NCBI GenBank assembly: GCA_008933615.1
Contig: WBUR01000017.1
Span: 1-64,000, forward strand
DNA length: 64,000 bases
Reading direction: 5' to 3'
Source: a bacterium
GTDB taxonomy: Bacteria; CLD3; SB21
In this document: positions 16,279 through 24,912 of the stretch, in pieces
Layout of the letters: every line of letters starts with the position of its first letter
Numbering within the stretch: the stretch's first letter is position 1
Program-made: the position numbers and the translations under genes
The notes under the pieces: model-generated
The model's database searches: none
Told to the model about the DNA's origin: nothing
The model's input: the letters and a program-made list of their open reading frames with translations, nothing else

Positions 16279-17826
16279 TTACAAACTAAGAACAGGTTCG
16301 GGTTTCTGCACGTACAGGTGCCTGTTTTGGGTTTTCACATCGTTTTCGATGTGGATGCAGGTTTGGTGCATTTGGTGTATCATAATGCCGTAAAACACTG
16401 CTTTATCCAAAAACTTGCGATTATTTTTCAGCGTCCAGAAGATAAGTTTCCAAAAATACTTGCGATTGGGGTCTTTTATGCCCAATAAGTACACAATGCG
16501 GAACACCATTTTCAAGTCCTTCATCCTGAATTTTGAAGGCACTTTTACGGTTATTTTGGGGTGTTTGTAAGTGGTAAAAAACTGTATCAGCCGCTCGTAT
16601 GATTTTTCGGGGGTGTAAATGTTGTTTATCAGTTCTACAAAGCCGTCAAACAGCATCTTTTCATTCATCACAGGGATGATATTGGTTTCACCTTCGGCAA
16701 AAGCAAACTCACGGCTCAACCGTCCCTGACTTTTTATCTTTTCAAATAACTCAGTACCCGGCGGAGCTTTCAAAATATTAACAATGGGCAAAGGGATACC
16801 GCTTTGTTGTATAAAATCAACCTGTTGCTTAAAAATAGTGGGTTTATCGGTATCAAACCCCACAATAAACCCTGCTGAAATAATAAACCCAGTTTGATGC
16901 AGTCTTTGAATATTCATCAACTGGTCGCGCTTTAGGTTTTGGGTTTTTTTAGAGTTTTTCAATCCCACTTCATCCGGTGTTTCAATACCGATGAAAATAT
17001 GCCTGAAACCCGCTTCCAGCAATAATCGCATCAACTCTTCATCGTCGGCAAGGTTAATGGTCAGCTGGGTAGCAAAAAAGAAAGACGGTTGTTTCTTTTT
17101 GCGCCACTCAATCAGTGCGGGCAGCAAATCACTTTTAAGGATACGTTTATTACCAATCAGGTTATCATCGGCAAACAGTACCAGTTGCACATCGCTGATG
17201 CGCTCAAGGGCTTCCAGTTCGGCAATTATCTGTTGGCTGGTTTTTACACGGGGTTTGCGACCAAATAGTGCGGTAACATCGCAAAAGTCGCACATATAAG
17301 GGCAGCCGCGTGAGTATTGCACAATGGAGTAGATGTACTCGTCCATATCGGCCAGTTCAAAAGCCGGAATGGGTGTTTGGGTTACATCGGCAAACTCATC
17401 CGAGAAATAGCGGGGTTTGGGAGTACCGTTTGCCAAGTCTTCTAAAAACAATGGCAATGTGATTTCGGCCTCGTTGAGTACAAAATGGTCGATATTGGGA
17501 AAACGCTCGTACTCGTGGGTAAACAATGAACCGCCTGCAACAATTTTAACTCCCGCCCTGTTGCATTGGGCTACAATTTCACGCACCGATTCTTCTTGCA
17601 CATTCATCGCCGAAAGAAACACATAGTCGGCCCATTGCAGGTCGGCGTCTGATAAATCGGCAAGGTTCATATCCACCAGCTTTTTGTTCCACTCTTTGGG
17701 CAGCATCGCCCCAACGGTTAAAAGACCTAAGGGAGGGTACGCAGCTTTTTTACCTATCACCTTGATAAAATGCTTCATAGCATAAAAGGTGTCGGGCATT
17801 TTGGGATAAACCAATAGGATATTCAC
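16279..17826 (-). CDS. B12-binding domain radical SAM protein
   Basis: A 515-residue radical SAM enzyme with an N-terminal cobalamin-binding-like domain (residues 1-140, with YPPLGLLTVGAMLP and IVAGGSLFTHEYE). The radical SAM cluster motif is C175-x3-C179-x2-C182 in GCPYMCDFCD. The SAM domain continues with LVLFADDNLIGNKR and FIGIETPDEVGL. The C-terminal part matches the DUF4070-like end of this subgroup (HopR/HpnJ-like family). Such proteins often act on lipids such as hopanoids or on quinone-like compounds. The substrate is not known here. It stands alone. Confidence 0.85.
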   Translation of the reverse strand: MNILLVYPKMPDTFYAMKHFIKVIGKKAAYPPLGLLTVGAMLPKEWNKKLVDMNLADLSDADLQWADYVFLSAMNVQEESVREIVAQCNRAGVKIVAGGSLFTHEYERFPNIDHFVLNEAEITLPLFLEDLANGTPKPRYFSDEFADVTQTPIPAFELADMDEYIYSIVQYSRGCPYMCDFCDVTALFGRKPRVKTSQQIIAELEALERISDVQLVLFADDNLIGNKRILKSDLLPALIEWRKKKQPSFFFATQLTINLADDEELMRLLLEAGFRHIFIGIETPDEVGLKNSKKTQNLKRDQLMNIQRLHQTGFIISAGFIVGFDTDKPTIFKQQVDFIQQSGIPLPIVNILKAPPGTELFEKIKSQGRLSREFAFAEGETNIIPVMNEKMLFDGFVELINNIYTPEKSYERLIQFFTTYKHPKITVKVPSKFRMKDLKMVFRIVYLLGIKDPNRKYFWKLIFWTLKNNRKFLDKAVFYGIMIHQMHQTCIHIENDVKTQNRHLYVQKPEPVLSL

Positions 17827-17892
17827 GGGGTAAATTTAACAAAAAAAGCGCAACTGTGGGGTTGCGCTCGTGTTTTCATAGTTTGTAACGGG

Positions 17893-18240
17893 TTACATGC
17901 CCATACATTGGCGTATTTCTACACTGGTACCCTCGCCTTGTAAAATGGGGCAGCTTTGGGCTATTGACACGGCTCCGTTAATATCTTCAGCCAAAACAAT
18001 AATGTATCCGGCCACTGATTCATTTTTTTCGGTGTAAGGCCCGTCAGTCATTACATTGTTGGGTCTAAGTACCTTCCCTTGTACGGATAAGTGCGTACCG
18101 CCGTCGGCCAGTTGGTCGTTGGCTGCAATCATGTCCATCCAATCGCCCCACTGCTCCATATACAACTCCATTTGCTCTGGAGTAGGTTGTGCTTCGGGAG
18201 TGGTAATATCCATGCGAAAAAATAACGTGTAGTGTTTCAT
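17893..18240 (-). CDS. YCII-related domain protein 1
   Basis: A 115-residue protein of the YCII/DGPF family. The start at 18240 (MKHYTLFFRMDI) is preferred over an upstream extension because the fold begins there. Visible family sections are EQMELYMEQWGDWMDMIAAN and LRPNNVMTDGPYTEKNESVAGYIIVLAED, where the DGPY variant stands for the DGPF motif. Family members are small dimeric ferredoxin-like proteins, sometimes encoded with ECF sigma factors. The role here is unknown. A second copy lies at 18970-19326. Confidence 0.8.
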   Translation of the reverse strand: MKHYTLFFRMDITTPEAQPTPEQMELYMEQWGDWMDMIAANDQLADGGTHLSVQGKVLRPNNVMTDGPYTEKNESVAGYIIVLAEDINGAVSIAQSCPILQGEGTSVEIRQCMGM

Positions 18241-18463
18241 AGTACTGTTTTGTATGAAACAAAGGTAAATAGGTGAAAAACACGCGACAGGGTGTGTTTG
18301 CGGCAATTAAAAAGGTGCTTTGCGACAGCGTTACAAGAAGGTATGTTATATATGCAGATAACCGTAACCTTACTAAGGTATTCTCTGTTTTGCCATTAAG
18401 CCTAAGCACTTGCTAATAATAAGCGATTAAACCAATTTGAACATAAAATTCAATTTTTTGAAG

Positions 18464-18499
18464 TTATGTTCCGAATGGTTTTATCCATTCGGAACATAA
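18464..18499. repeat. Perfect hairpin ttatgttccgaatgg / ccattcggaacataa
   Basis: A 15-bp perfect inverted repeat with a ttttat loop lies in the gap between the first YCII gene and the DoxX-like gene. It resembles the 8760-8790 hairpin (ttccgaaagg) and may be a member of the same dispersed family or a terminator. Confidence 0.55.
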
Positions 18500-18585
18500 T
18501 ATGAGGAGGATGTTGTTGTTGCTTAAAGGGTATCGCCTACTGTTTTACTCTGTTCAGGTATTTTATTTAAACTGTAGGATGGATT

Positions 18586-18957
18586 TTAGCCTGTAATTCT
18601 TTTGTCTTTAGCGGCATATTTAGCGTACACCAACAATGCGCCAATTACCATCAGGTTTCTGAATATGTTCAGCATATCGTTTTCATTCGTTCCTGCACTG
18701 GGTATATGTACCATAATAATCATTAAAAGTACATACAAGGCCATTAGTACTGTGGCTAATTTATCGTATTTACCCAATAAGCAACTGATGATAAACATTA
18801 GAATTAATACACCGGTGAAGTAATTCCAAAATACAGGGAAAGGCAGCCACGAGGGGACGAAACTTGCACCTACTAAAGGGTTTCCGAAGTGAAGCCCTAC
18901 ATACAGCAGAAACGACAACGGGAACAAAAACCGGCCGGCGGTTAATAATCTTTCCAT
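18586..18957 (-). CDS. DoxX-like small membrane protein
   Basis: A 123-residue membrane protein with four hydrophobic helices: FLFPLSFLLYVGLHFG, VFWNYFTGVLILMFIISCLL, ATVLMALYVLLMIIMVH and NIFRNLMVIGALLVYAKYA. The RFLFPLSFLLYVGLHF start and FRNLMVIGALLVYA end match the DoxX family, which is of poorly defined redox-related function. It lies 12 bases after the second YCII gene and was probably co-transcribed with it. Confidence 0.75.
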   Translation of the reverse strand: MERLLTAGRFLFPLSFLLYVGLHFGNPLVGASFVPSWLPFPVFWNYFTGVLILMFIISCLLGKYDKLATVLMALYVLLMIIMVHIPSAGTNENDMLNIFRNLMVIGALLVYAKYAAKDKRITG

Positions 18958-18969
18958 ATTATATACAGA

Positions 18970-19326
18970 TTAATTAATCGGAAATGGCACCAAAGGCCTT
19001 ATTTCTACTGAACTTTCGGGGTATTTTAAAATGGGACAGCTTTTAGCCCACTCTTGCACCTCGGTAATGGTTTCTGCCTTGCAGATAAGATAACCGGATA
19101 CTAATACGCTGTTGGCTTCTTTGTAGGGTTGTCCGTTGTTTACAACATCGTTGTTTACTATTGAACCGTCGTAAAGAATAGGAGCGGTGCCCACCAGCTT
19201 GCCCTGCATTGCAATGTTGCCAATCCACGATTGCCACTTGGGCATATCTTCGGCCATGTCGTCTGTAGTTGCCAAATAACTGTTTGGCGCACTTGCATTG
19301 CGAAATAATAATAGATACTCTGTCAT
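18970..19326 (-). CDS. YCII-related domain protein 2
   Basis: A 118-residue second YCII-family protein: MTEYLLLFRNASAP, DDMAEDMPKWQSWIGNIAMQGKLVGTAPI, a degenerate glycine-rich turn, SVLVSGYLICKAETITEVQEWAKSCPIL and a final VEIRPL. It shares the fold and the SCPIL ... VEIR ending with the protein at 17893-18240. It heads a short operon with the DoxX-like gene and is itself downstream of a Crp-like regulator gene on the same strand. Confidence 0.8.
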   Translation of the reverse strand: MTEYLLLFRNASAPNSYLATTDDMAEDMPKWQSWIGNIAMQGKLVGTAPILYDGSIVNNDVVNNGQPYKEANSVLVSGYLICKAETITEVQEWAKSCPILKYPESSVEIRPLVPFPIN

Positions 19327-19397
19327 GGTTTTAAATTTTTAGTTTGAATTATGGTACAAAACTCAACATCTAAAACCGGTCGGATGATGACAAAAGT

Positions 19398-19967
19398 CTA
19401 TAATTTGGCTTTTAACCTACTAAACACGTCTTTGTTAATTCCTAAATAAGAAGCAATCAGTTTGCTCGAAACCCTTGTCATAAGTGAAGGCCTGTTTTGC
19501 ATTACCCACTTTATTCTGTCAAGTGCTGATAATGATACGAATGTATTTATCCTGTATACCGAGTTGGCGTAAGAAGCCTCAAGAATTTGTTTATATACAG
19601 CATCAAATTGTGGAACTCTCTCAATCATTTCACCAAATCCAAGCTTATCAATGGCTAAAAGATGTGTTGGCTCTACCGCTCTGATATTTTCACTTGCCGG
19701 TTGTCCGCTGCCAAAACTGATAAGTTCAGTACACCAGTTATCTTCGGTTACAATATCGCGGGTGGTCTCATTCATTTCATTATCATACACATACACTTGC
19801 AAACATCCCTTAGCAATAAAATATACGTGTTTACAAACTTCACCCTGCAACACAAGGTGTTCATTTCTTTTTACCTCAATCGGTGTGAACTTAGACAATA
19901 CGAGATCCAAGTTTTCATGATTAGGCCCAAGTCGTTTAACTATATGCTGCCTTAGGACATCTGTCAT
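19398..19967 (-). CDS. Crp/Fnr-family transcription regulator
   Basis: A 189-residue regulator with an N-terminal cyclic-nucleotide-binding beta roll (FTPIEVKRNEHLVLQGEVCKHVYFIAKGCLQVY) and a short C-terminal helix-turn-helix part (RVSSKLIASYLGINKDVFSRLKAKL). It fits the small Bacteroidota Crp group. Ligand residues are not clearly those of true CAP. It lies 71 bases upstream of the YCII/DoxX genes on the same strand, so regulation of that cluster is plausible. It is the last chromosomal gene before the mobile element. Confidence 0.85.
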   Translation of the reverse strand: MTDVLRQHIVKRLGPNHENLDLVLSKFTPIEVKRNEHLVLQGEVCKHVYFIAKGCLQVYVYDNEMNETTRDIVTEDNWCTELISFGSGQPASENIRAVEPTHLLAIDKLGFGEMIERVPQFDAVYKQILEASYANSVYRINTFVSLSALDRIKWVMQNRPSLMTRVSSKLIASYLGINKDVFSRLKAKL

Positions 19968-20025
19968 TTTGTTTTTAGACGATATGTGAGGAGAACAAAG
20001 TATAAAGTTGACATGGCAGCAAAAT

Positions 20026-20060
20026 AATAAAAAAAACCGAAGCGTTGCTGCTTCGGTTTT
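20026..20060 (-). terminator. Displaced terminator of the tRNA-Leu gene
   Basis: The stem aaccgaagc / gcttcggtt (20035-20043 and 20050-20058) is followed on the minus strand by a run of T. It lies just beyond the truncated tRNA-Leu copy at 20064. It was most likely the native terminator of tRNA-Leu before the element separated the two by 34 kb. Confidence 0.75.
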
Positions 20061-20063
20061 ACT

Positions 20064-20122
20064 GTGCCCGGGACGGGAATCGAACCCGTACTGGCATTAC
20101 TGCCAACAGGATTTTAAGTCCT
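20064..20122 (-). repeat. Left attachment site (tRNA-Leu 3' fragment)
   Basis: 59 bases identical to 54244-54302, from the tRNA 3' end through the T arm and variable arm into the anticodon stem. It lacks the D arm and 5' acceptor strand and so cannot give a tRNA. Identity ends after the sequence ttttaagtcct, in the anticodon stem, which places the crossover near the anticodon as is usual for tRNA-targeting tyrosine recombinases. Confidence 0.92.
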
Positions 20123-20236
20123 ATTAGATGTGATTTCATTTGAATTCATATCGCTACAATACCCCTTTAAATATGGGAAATATGGAATTTTGGGATAACA
20201 TTTTTTCACCTATTTTCGCATAAAAAACCGCAAAAT

Positions 20237-20258
20237 GTTGTAGTATTGTTGTAGTAAA
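20237..20258. promoter_or_regulatory. Left arm-type integrase site (two GTTGTAG)
   Basis: gttgtagtattgttgtag then taaa contains two GTTGTAG copies with an 11-base period. The same 22 bases with one change occur at 54187-54208 at the other end. Placement inside both attachment sites suggests binding by the integrase arm domain. The left copy also overlaps the region just upstream of the integrase start, so it could control that gene as well. Confidence 0.6.
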
Positions 20259-20261
20259 ATT

Positions 20262-21491
20262 ATGGCTGCAATCAAACTGGTTCTGCGGAAGGAAACCAAG
20301 AAAGACGGCACTTCGCCGCTGGCGATTCGGATTACCAAAGATAGGAAATCCTCGTATATTTATTTGGATTACAGCGTGAAGCCCGAACAATGGGACGGCA
20401 CACAGCAACGCGTGAAAAAATCGCACCCGAATGCGACCTGGCTTAACCATTTTCTGCTCAAGAAACTGGCTGAAGCCAACGAAAAGGCGTTGGAACTGGA
20501 AAGCGCCCGTCAGCATGTTTCGCCGCAGACGGTGCGGAGAAAAGTCAAACCCACTGCCGGCAGCACCTTGTTCGCTCAGGCAGACCTTTACCTGCAACGG
20601 CTCAGGGCGGATGGGAAGTTTAACCGTTTTAATGCCGACAGCCCGCGCGTGAAGCATTTAAAGGAGTTTTTAAAGCATGACATGGCATTTCAGGATGTGA
20701 CTATCACGCTGATAGAGCGGTTCAAGGCATGGCTTAAGCATGGGTACAGACGGTATGCACATTCCAAACAAGGGATGTCGGAACGTTCTGCCGTGAACCA
20801 TCTTGTGGTGCTACGCTCCATTTTTGCCCAAGCGATTGCCGAAGGTGCCTGTGATGAAAAATTCTACCCGTTCGGTAAAGGCAAACTGAAAATCAAATTT
20901 CCCGATTCCCGCAAGGAAGGACTTACCCGCGAGGAAGTGGCACGGCTGGAAGAAACGCCGCTTGAAGGCCCTGCCGATCATGCGCGCAATCTGTGGCTGG
21001 TTTCTTATTATTTTGCGGGAATACGCATCTCGGATGTATTGCGCCTGCAATGGGACGATATCCGCGATGGGCGGCTCTATTACATCATGGGAAAAAACGC
21101 CAAAGGCGATTCACTGAAAGTCTCTGACAAGGCAATGGCGATTTTCGAGCGTTACAGGTTGAAAGAAACAAAAGAAAGCGGCCTGATTTTTCCGGATCTG
21201 GCGGAAACAGACCTGAAAGACAAATTTGAAACGCAACGGGCAATCGCCAACCGCACCAATGCGATTGATACCCTGCTACGCAAAAAAGTCGCCCCCGCGT
21301 GCAAGATTGACAAAAAACTCACCATGCACATCGCCCGCCACACGTTCGGCAATCTCTCCGGCGATAAAATTCCTGTGCAGATGTTACAGAAACTCTACCG
21401 CCATTCTTCCATCACCACCACCATCGGCTATCAAGCCAACTTCATGCATAAGGATGCGGATGATGCGCTCGATGCGGTGATTGGGGGATAA
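20262..21491 (+). CDS. Tyrosine recombinase (element integrase)
   Basis: This 409-residue Bacteroidetes-type integrase would insert and excise the element at tRNA-Leu. An arm-binding domain (residues 1-90, AIRITKDRKSSYIYLDYSVK) is followed by a SAM-like core-binding domain (100-215) and a catalytic domain (220-405). Catalytic residues are Arg255 (AGIRISDVL), Lys281, His356 and Arg359 (HIARH), His381 and the nucleophile Tyr390 (TTIGYQANF), all present, so it appears functional. It lies 140 bases inside the left attachment site. Two diverged partial copies of its 3' end are found at 23464-23618 and 25918-26035. Confidence 0.93.
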   Translation: MAAIKLVLRKETKKDGTSPLAIRITKDRKSSYIYLDYSVKPEQWDGTQQRVKKSHPNATWLNHFLLKKLAEANEKALELESARQHVSPQTVRRKVKPTAGSTLFAQADLYLQRLRADGKFNRFNADSPRVKHLKEFLKHDMAFQDVTITLIERFKAWLKHGYRRYAHSKQGMSERSAVNHLVVLRSIFAQAIAEGACDEKFYPFGKGKLKIKFPDSRKEGLTREEVARLEETPLEGPADHARNLWLVSYYFAGIRISDVLRLQWDDIRDGRLYYIMGKNAKGDSLKVSDKAMAIFERYRLKETKESGLIFPDLAETDLKDKFETQRAIANRTNAIDTLLRKKVAPACKIDKKLTMHIARHTFGNLSGDKIPVQMLQKLYRHSSITTTIGYQANFMHKDADDALDAVIGG

Positions 21492-21492
21492 C

Positions 21493-22149
21493 TTACTTTT
21501 GGGATGATTTTCTTGCCTTCTTCGCTATCTTCCTTATTTCTTTCTCCATATCCAAAGCTTGCCATCTTCCAGACTTTTCATCATAATTGGTAAGGTGAGG
21601 AAATTTATAATGCAAATTTGGTTTTTGTTCTTTTAAAAAATCAAGGATTTTATCTAAGCCTTTGAGGACTGTTTCATCCCTTCCCTCCAATTTAAAACTA
21701 TAGGCGGTGTTCTCATCCAGTTGCGCATTGATGCTAAAGGTAGCAGGCTTTTGTTCCGAAGTGCCGGTTGTGAATTTGGTAATAGTTTGACCTCGTACCT
21801 TTCGATAAACTCGCAGTGTTATATGTTTAATCGTCTCCCACGTAAGGTTTGTGAGTGTGCCATCAATAATGGCTTTCACAGTTGTATTGCTAAGTACTAA
21901 AAAAGTGACTAGTGAAAGATCATCAAGGCTGGCAGTCATTTGGCCTGATTTATCATAACTGCCAAGCCGCAATCCAATTTTACTTAGCTCTTCTTCAAAA
22001 TTGGAGAGTTCTTCTTCGGTCAGCATGCCTGAAAAATAATCAAGGTGCATTACATCATCGCCTGACTTTATCGACTTACGCTTTTCCTCCTCAAAAGCTA
22101 AATATTCTTTCCACGCCTGCGATTCTTCCAATTCTTTAAACGATGTCAT
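21493..22149 (-). CDS. Unrecognised 218-residue protein
   Basis: No family is recognised. The protein is charged and mostly helical at both ends (LEESQAWKEYLAFEEEKRKS and MEKEIRKIAKKARKSSQK). Its middle contains SLVTFLVLSNTTVKAIIDGTLTNLTWETIKHITLRVYRKV, a segment that could bury a helix, and a strand-rich part (KPATFSINAQLDENTAYSFKLEGRDETVL). It has no signal peptide. It converges on the integrase with one base between the stop codons and is divergent from the Fic gene, forming one cargo unit with it between integrase tails. Confidence 0.55.
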   Translation of the reverse strand: MTSFKELEESQAWKEYLAFEEEKRKSIKSGDDVMHLDYFSGMLTEEELSNFEEELSKIGLRLGSYDKSGQMTASLDDLSLVTFLVLSNTTVKAIIDGTLTNLTWETIKHITLRVYRKVRGQTITKFTTGTSEQKPATFSINAQLDENTAYSFKLEGRDETVLKGLDKILDFLKEQKPNLHYKFPHLTNYDEKSGRWQALDMEKEIRKIAKKARKSSQK

Positions 22150-22295
22150 AGGTAATTTTCAAAAATACCATTCCTAAATAATTTTTTATAAAAACTTATC
22201 CGCTTATGAAATTTTATATTACGCTCGAATTGCGGTGAATTTTCTTGTCTATGCGGTGAATAAGAGGTATATTCACCGCATAGAATGCGGTAATT

Positions 22296-23402
22296 ATGTA
22301 CATTCATCAACGCAACGACTGGCCATTATTTCGGTGGGATAGTGAGAAAATTGCGCCCCTGCTCGCCTTAGTGCGCCACAAACAGGGGCGGATTCTTGGG
22401 CGCATGGAAAGCCTTGGCTTTGGCTTACGATCCGAAGCGGTGTTGCAAACACTTACCCTTGATATTCTTAAATCCAATGAGATTGAAGGGGAGCTTCTAA
22501 ACCCTGAACAAGTGCGCTCCTCCATCGCCCGCAGGTTGGGGATGGATATTGCGGGGCTGGTGCCTTCTGACAGGCATGTGGAAGGCGTGGTGGAAATGAT
22601 GCTGGATGCCACCCAGAAATTTAATGCGAAGCTTACCAAGACCCGCCTCTTTCACTGGCACGCTTCCTTGTTCCCGACAGGACGCAGCGGCATGGCTAAA
22701 ATTACCGTAGGCGGCTGGCGCACGGCGGAGAAGGGTCCGATGCAAGTGGTTTCCGGTCCTATGGGCAGGGAGAAAGTGCATTTTGAGGCACCAGAAGCGG
22801 ATCTTCTCACCAAGGAAATGGCGGCGTTCATCGCTTGGTTTAACAGCAAGGAGACCACCGACCCCGTACTCAAAGCAGCGATTGCCCATTTCTGGTTTGT
22901 GACGATTCACCCGTTTGATGACGGGAACGGACGGATTGCGCGGGCGATTGCGGATTTACAGCTTGCACGCGCCGATGGCAATGCCCAGCGGTTTTACAGT
23001 CTTTCGGCACAGATACAAAAAGAACGAAAGAGCTATTACGACATTCTGGAGCAAAGCCAGAAAGGCACGCTCGACATTACCGAATGGCTTGGGTGGTTTT
23101 TACATTGCCTCGGCAGGGCACTGGATGCCACGGAAGAAACCCTCGCCGCCGTGATGCAAAAGGCGCGGTTCTGGGAAGCGCATGCGGCAACCCCCATCAA
23201 TGAGCGGCAACGGCTAATGCTGAACAGGCTGCTAAACGGGTTTACAGGCAAACTCACCACTTCCAAATGGGCGAAGATTGCCAAATGCTCGACCGACACG
23301 GCATTGCGGGATATTACCGACCTAATGGAAAAGGGTGTTTTAGAAAAAGAGGAAGGCGGCGGCAGGAGTACGGGGTATCGGCTGGTTCAGCACGGCGATT
23401 AA
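22296..23402 (+). CDS. Fic family protein (DUF4172-Fic-wHTH)
   Basis: A 368-residue Fic protein. The N-terminal DUF4172-like domain (1-85) contains the autoinhibitory pattern S60-N-E-I-E-G65, which fits (S/T)xxxE(G/N). The Fic core has the intact motif HPFDDGNGRIAR at 205-216, so AMP transfer to a protein hydroxyl is expected. A C-terminal winged-helix-like part (FTGKLTTSKWAKIAKCSTDTALRDITDLMEKGVL) suggests DNA binding or autoregulation. This is the self-inhibited class II form, which does not need a separate antitoxin. Targets are unknown. It is bounded downstream by an integrase-tail relic. Confidence 0.88.
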   Translation: MYIHQRNDWPLFRWDSEKIAPLLALVRHKQGRILGRMESLGFGLRSEAVLQTLTLDILKSNEIEGELLNPEQVRSSIARRLGMDIAGLVPSDRHVEGVVEMMLDATQKFNAKLTKTRLFHWHASLFPTGRSGMAKITVGGWRTAEKGPMQVVSGPMGREKVHFEAPEADLLTKEMAAFIAWFNSKETTDPVLKAAIAHFWFVTIHPFDDGNGRIARAIADLQLARADGNAQRFYSLSAQIQKERKSYYDILEQSQKGTLDITEWLGWFLHCLGRALDATEETLAAVMQKARFWEAHAATPINERQRLMLNRLLNGFTGKLTTSKWAKIAKCSTDTALRDITDLMEKGVLEKEEGGGRSTGYRLVQHGD

Positions 23403-23463
23403 GCTACTGCCGCGTTCAAACGCAACAGCCCGTGAGGGACAAACGAAATGCCTATACCCATTA

Positions 23464-23618
23464 CCCGCCACACGTTCGGCAATTTATCGAACGATAAAAT
23501 ACCCATACAGATGTTACAGAAACTCTACCGCCATTCGTCCATTGCCACCACTATTGGTTATCAGGCCAATTTCATGCACAAGGATGCGGACGATGCGCTC
23601 GATGCGGTGATAGGGTAG
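23464..23618 (+). pseudogene. Relic integrase 3' end, copy 2
   Basis: About 155 bases align with the integrase end (21334-21491) and read TRHTFGNLSNDKIPIQMLQK onward through HSSIATTIGYQANF to DAVIG and stop. The nucleophile tyrosine is kept. Nucleotide changes are mainly at third positions, so it comes from a related, once functional integrase gene rather than from recent copying. No 5' part is present. It separates the Fic unit from the next unit. Confidence 0.88.
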
Positions 23619-23702
23619 AAGAAATACTGTCATAAAACTGTCACGAAATAATGTTATAAGAAAACAAGAACCTAGAGTTACAATTCGGATAGCAGAATTT
23701 TT

Positions 23703-24080
23703 ATGGAGACGGCAATGTCGGTTACTATTGAAAAAGATCCAACAAAATCAATCGCATGGATTGCATTAAATAAAAAATCAAAAGCTGAATTGATCGAACA
23801 TGGTAATGCATTTTTTAATGCAAAGGATAATTATGCTCGTTCAGTTGCGCACCAAAAATTAAATCAGAAAATTCACGAAATACTAGGTTGCGAATCGGCA
23901 AGCCCACATTTGATAAGACATTTAGAAGAAACGTTGGGTTACAACATTTCCCCAGGCAGAGGGGGAATCTATGACCAGATTTATGATTATCTCTATAAAT
24001 ATGAAGTATATAAAGAAGCAACTTTACAAATTTGTCGAGAACCGGGTCAAGTACCTACCTTTTCTCTCTACCAACCTTAA
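23703..24080 (+). CDS. Unrecognised 125-residue protein
   Basis: No family is recognised. The N-terminal half is helical and charged (SIAWIALNKKSKAELIEHGNAFFNAKDNYARSVAHQKL is one amphipathic region), followed by CESASPHLIRHLEETLGYNI and an aromatic stretch (IYDQIYDYLYKYEVYKE). A later start at METAMSV or MSVTIEK is possible. It converges with the membrane-protein gene and overlaps its end by 26 bases. It lies just after an integrase relic and is therefore probably cargo. Confidence 0.5.
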   Translation: METAMSVTIEKDPTKSIAWIALNKKSKAELIEHGNAFFNAKDNYARSVAHQKLNQKIHEILGCESASPHLIRHLEETLGYNISPGRGGIYDQIYDYLYKYEVYKEATLQICREPGQVPTFSLYQP

Positions 24081-24912
24081 TTGTTACCTTGACTGCTCCT
24101 TTCCATACTTCATCAAATTTTGCCATGAAAAAGGCAAACAACTGTTTTCCTAAATCAGTGTCATTTGGAATATAAAGCTGTCTGGCATCAGAAGTTTTCA
24201 TTCCTTCTGGATAAAAGCTAACATAAGCTTTTCCATCAACTGCGTATATTGCGAAAGGAGGGGTTTCTGTGTACTCTTTTATTTCTATTTTATCTGCGCA
24301 TTTTGGATACTTATGAATAATTTGGGAGAGGATGTCGACCAATTTCTCCATGGCTCTCTCGATTCGTTTTTTGTGTTCTTCGCCTAAAAACTCTCCTCGC
24401 TGTTCAGCACGAGTTTTAACATAAGGAGATTCTGAATTAATTAAAAGAATTTTCAATCTGAATTTTTCATTATGAGCCAATACGTGTATCAGACTTGACC
24501 TAAAAGCATTGTGATTCACCTCTTTTTCATCCAATAGCAGTGTCTCTAAAAAAGTATCAAAAATAATAAGTTGTCGGTTTGCATCTTTTAAGTCTTTAAT
24601 AAATTTCTTTACAGGCAACCCTATTGGGTCTTCTATACCGCTTTTTAAGTTTCTGATACTGTGTTCAACAATGACGAAAGTAACAGAGACTCCAATAAAC
24701 TCTAAAAAAACGTGATAATAATGCTCCGTATGAGTATCTTTATAAGCCCAGTAAGCTATACCAGCTATTGCTAATAATATACACAATCTTGGCCATTCTT
24801 TAATCAGTGTGTGAAGAGTTTCAAGAATTAATTGCCCAAAACTATTATCTCCTTTTGTTAAAAATCTCCATAATAGCCGTAATAATCTCTTTAGCTGATA
24901 AATTAACTTCAT
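24055..24912 (-). CDS. Membrane protein with two helices and soluble C-terminal domain
   Basis: The start at 24912 is chosen because its ATG overlaps the stop of the preceding gene (ATGA), giving about 285 residues. Two N-terminal helices are visible (WPRLCILLAIAGIAYWAY and HYYHVFLEFIGVSVTFVIVEHSI). The cytoplasmic part includes NRQLIIFDTFLETLLLDEKEV, FRLKILLINSESPYVKTRAEQRGEF and IEIKEYTETPPFAIYAVDGKAYVSFYPEG. This pattern, with a late histidine-free phospholipase-D-like or TIR-like strand order, resembles membrane-tethered effector or regulator domains, but I do not recognise the family. It is tightly coupled to the heme-oxygenase-like gene. Confidence 0.6.
   Translation of the reverse strand: MKLIYQLKRLLRLLWRFLTKGDNSFGQLILETLHTLIKEWPRLCILLAIAGIAYWAYKDTHTEHYYHVFLEFIGVSVTFVIVEHSIRNLKSGIEDPIGLPVKKFIKDLKDANRQLIIFDTFLETLLLDEKEVNHNAFRSSLIHVLAHNEKFRLKILLINSESPYVKTRAEQRGEFLGEEHKKRIERAMEKLVDILSQIIHKYPKCADKIEIKEYTETPPFAIYAVDGKAYVSFYPEGMKTSDARQLYIPNDTDLGKQLFAFFMAKFDEVWKGAVKVTIKVGREKR

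Noticed and set aside
20064-20122. A second functional tRNA-Leu at the left end
   Set aside because: Only the 3' 58 bases of the tRNA are present. The D arm and 5' acceptor strand are missing, so it is an attachment site copy.
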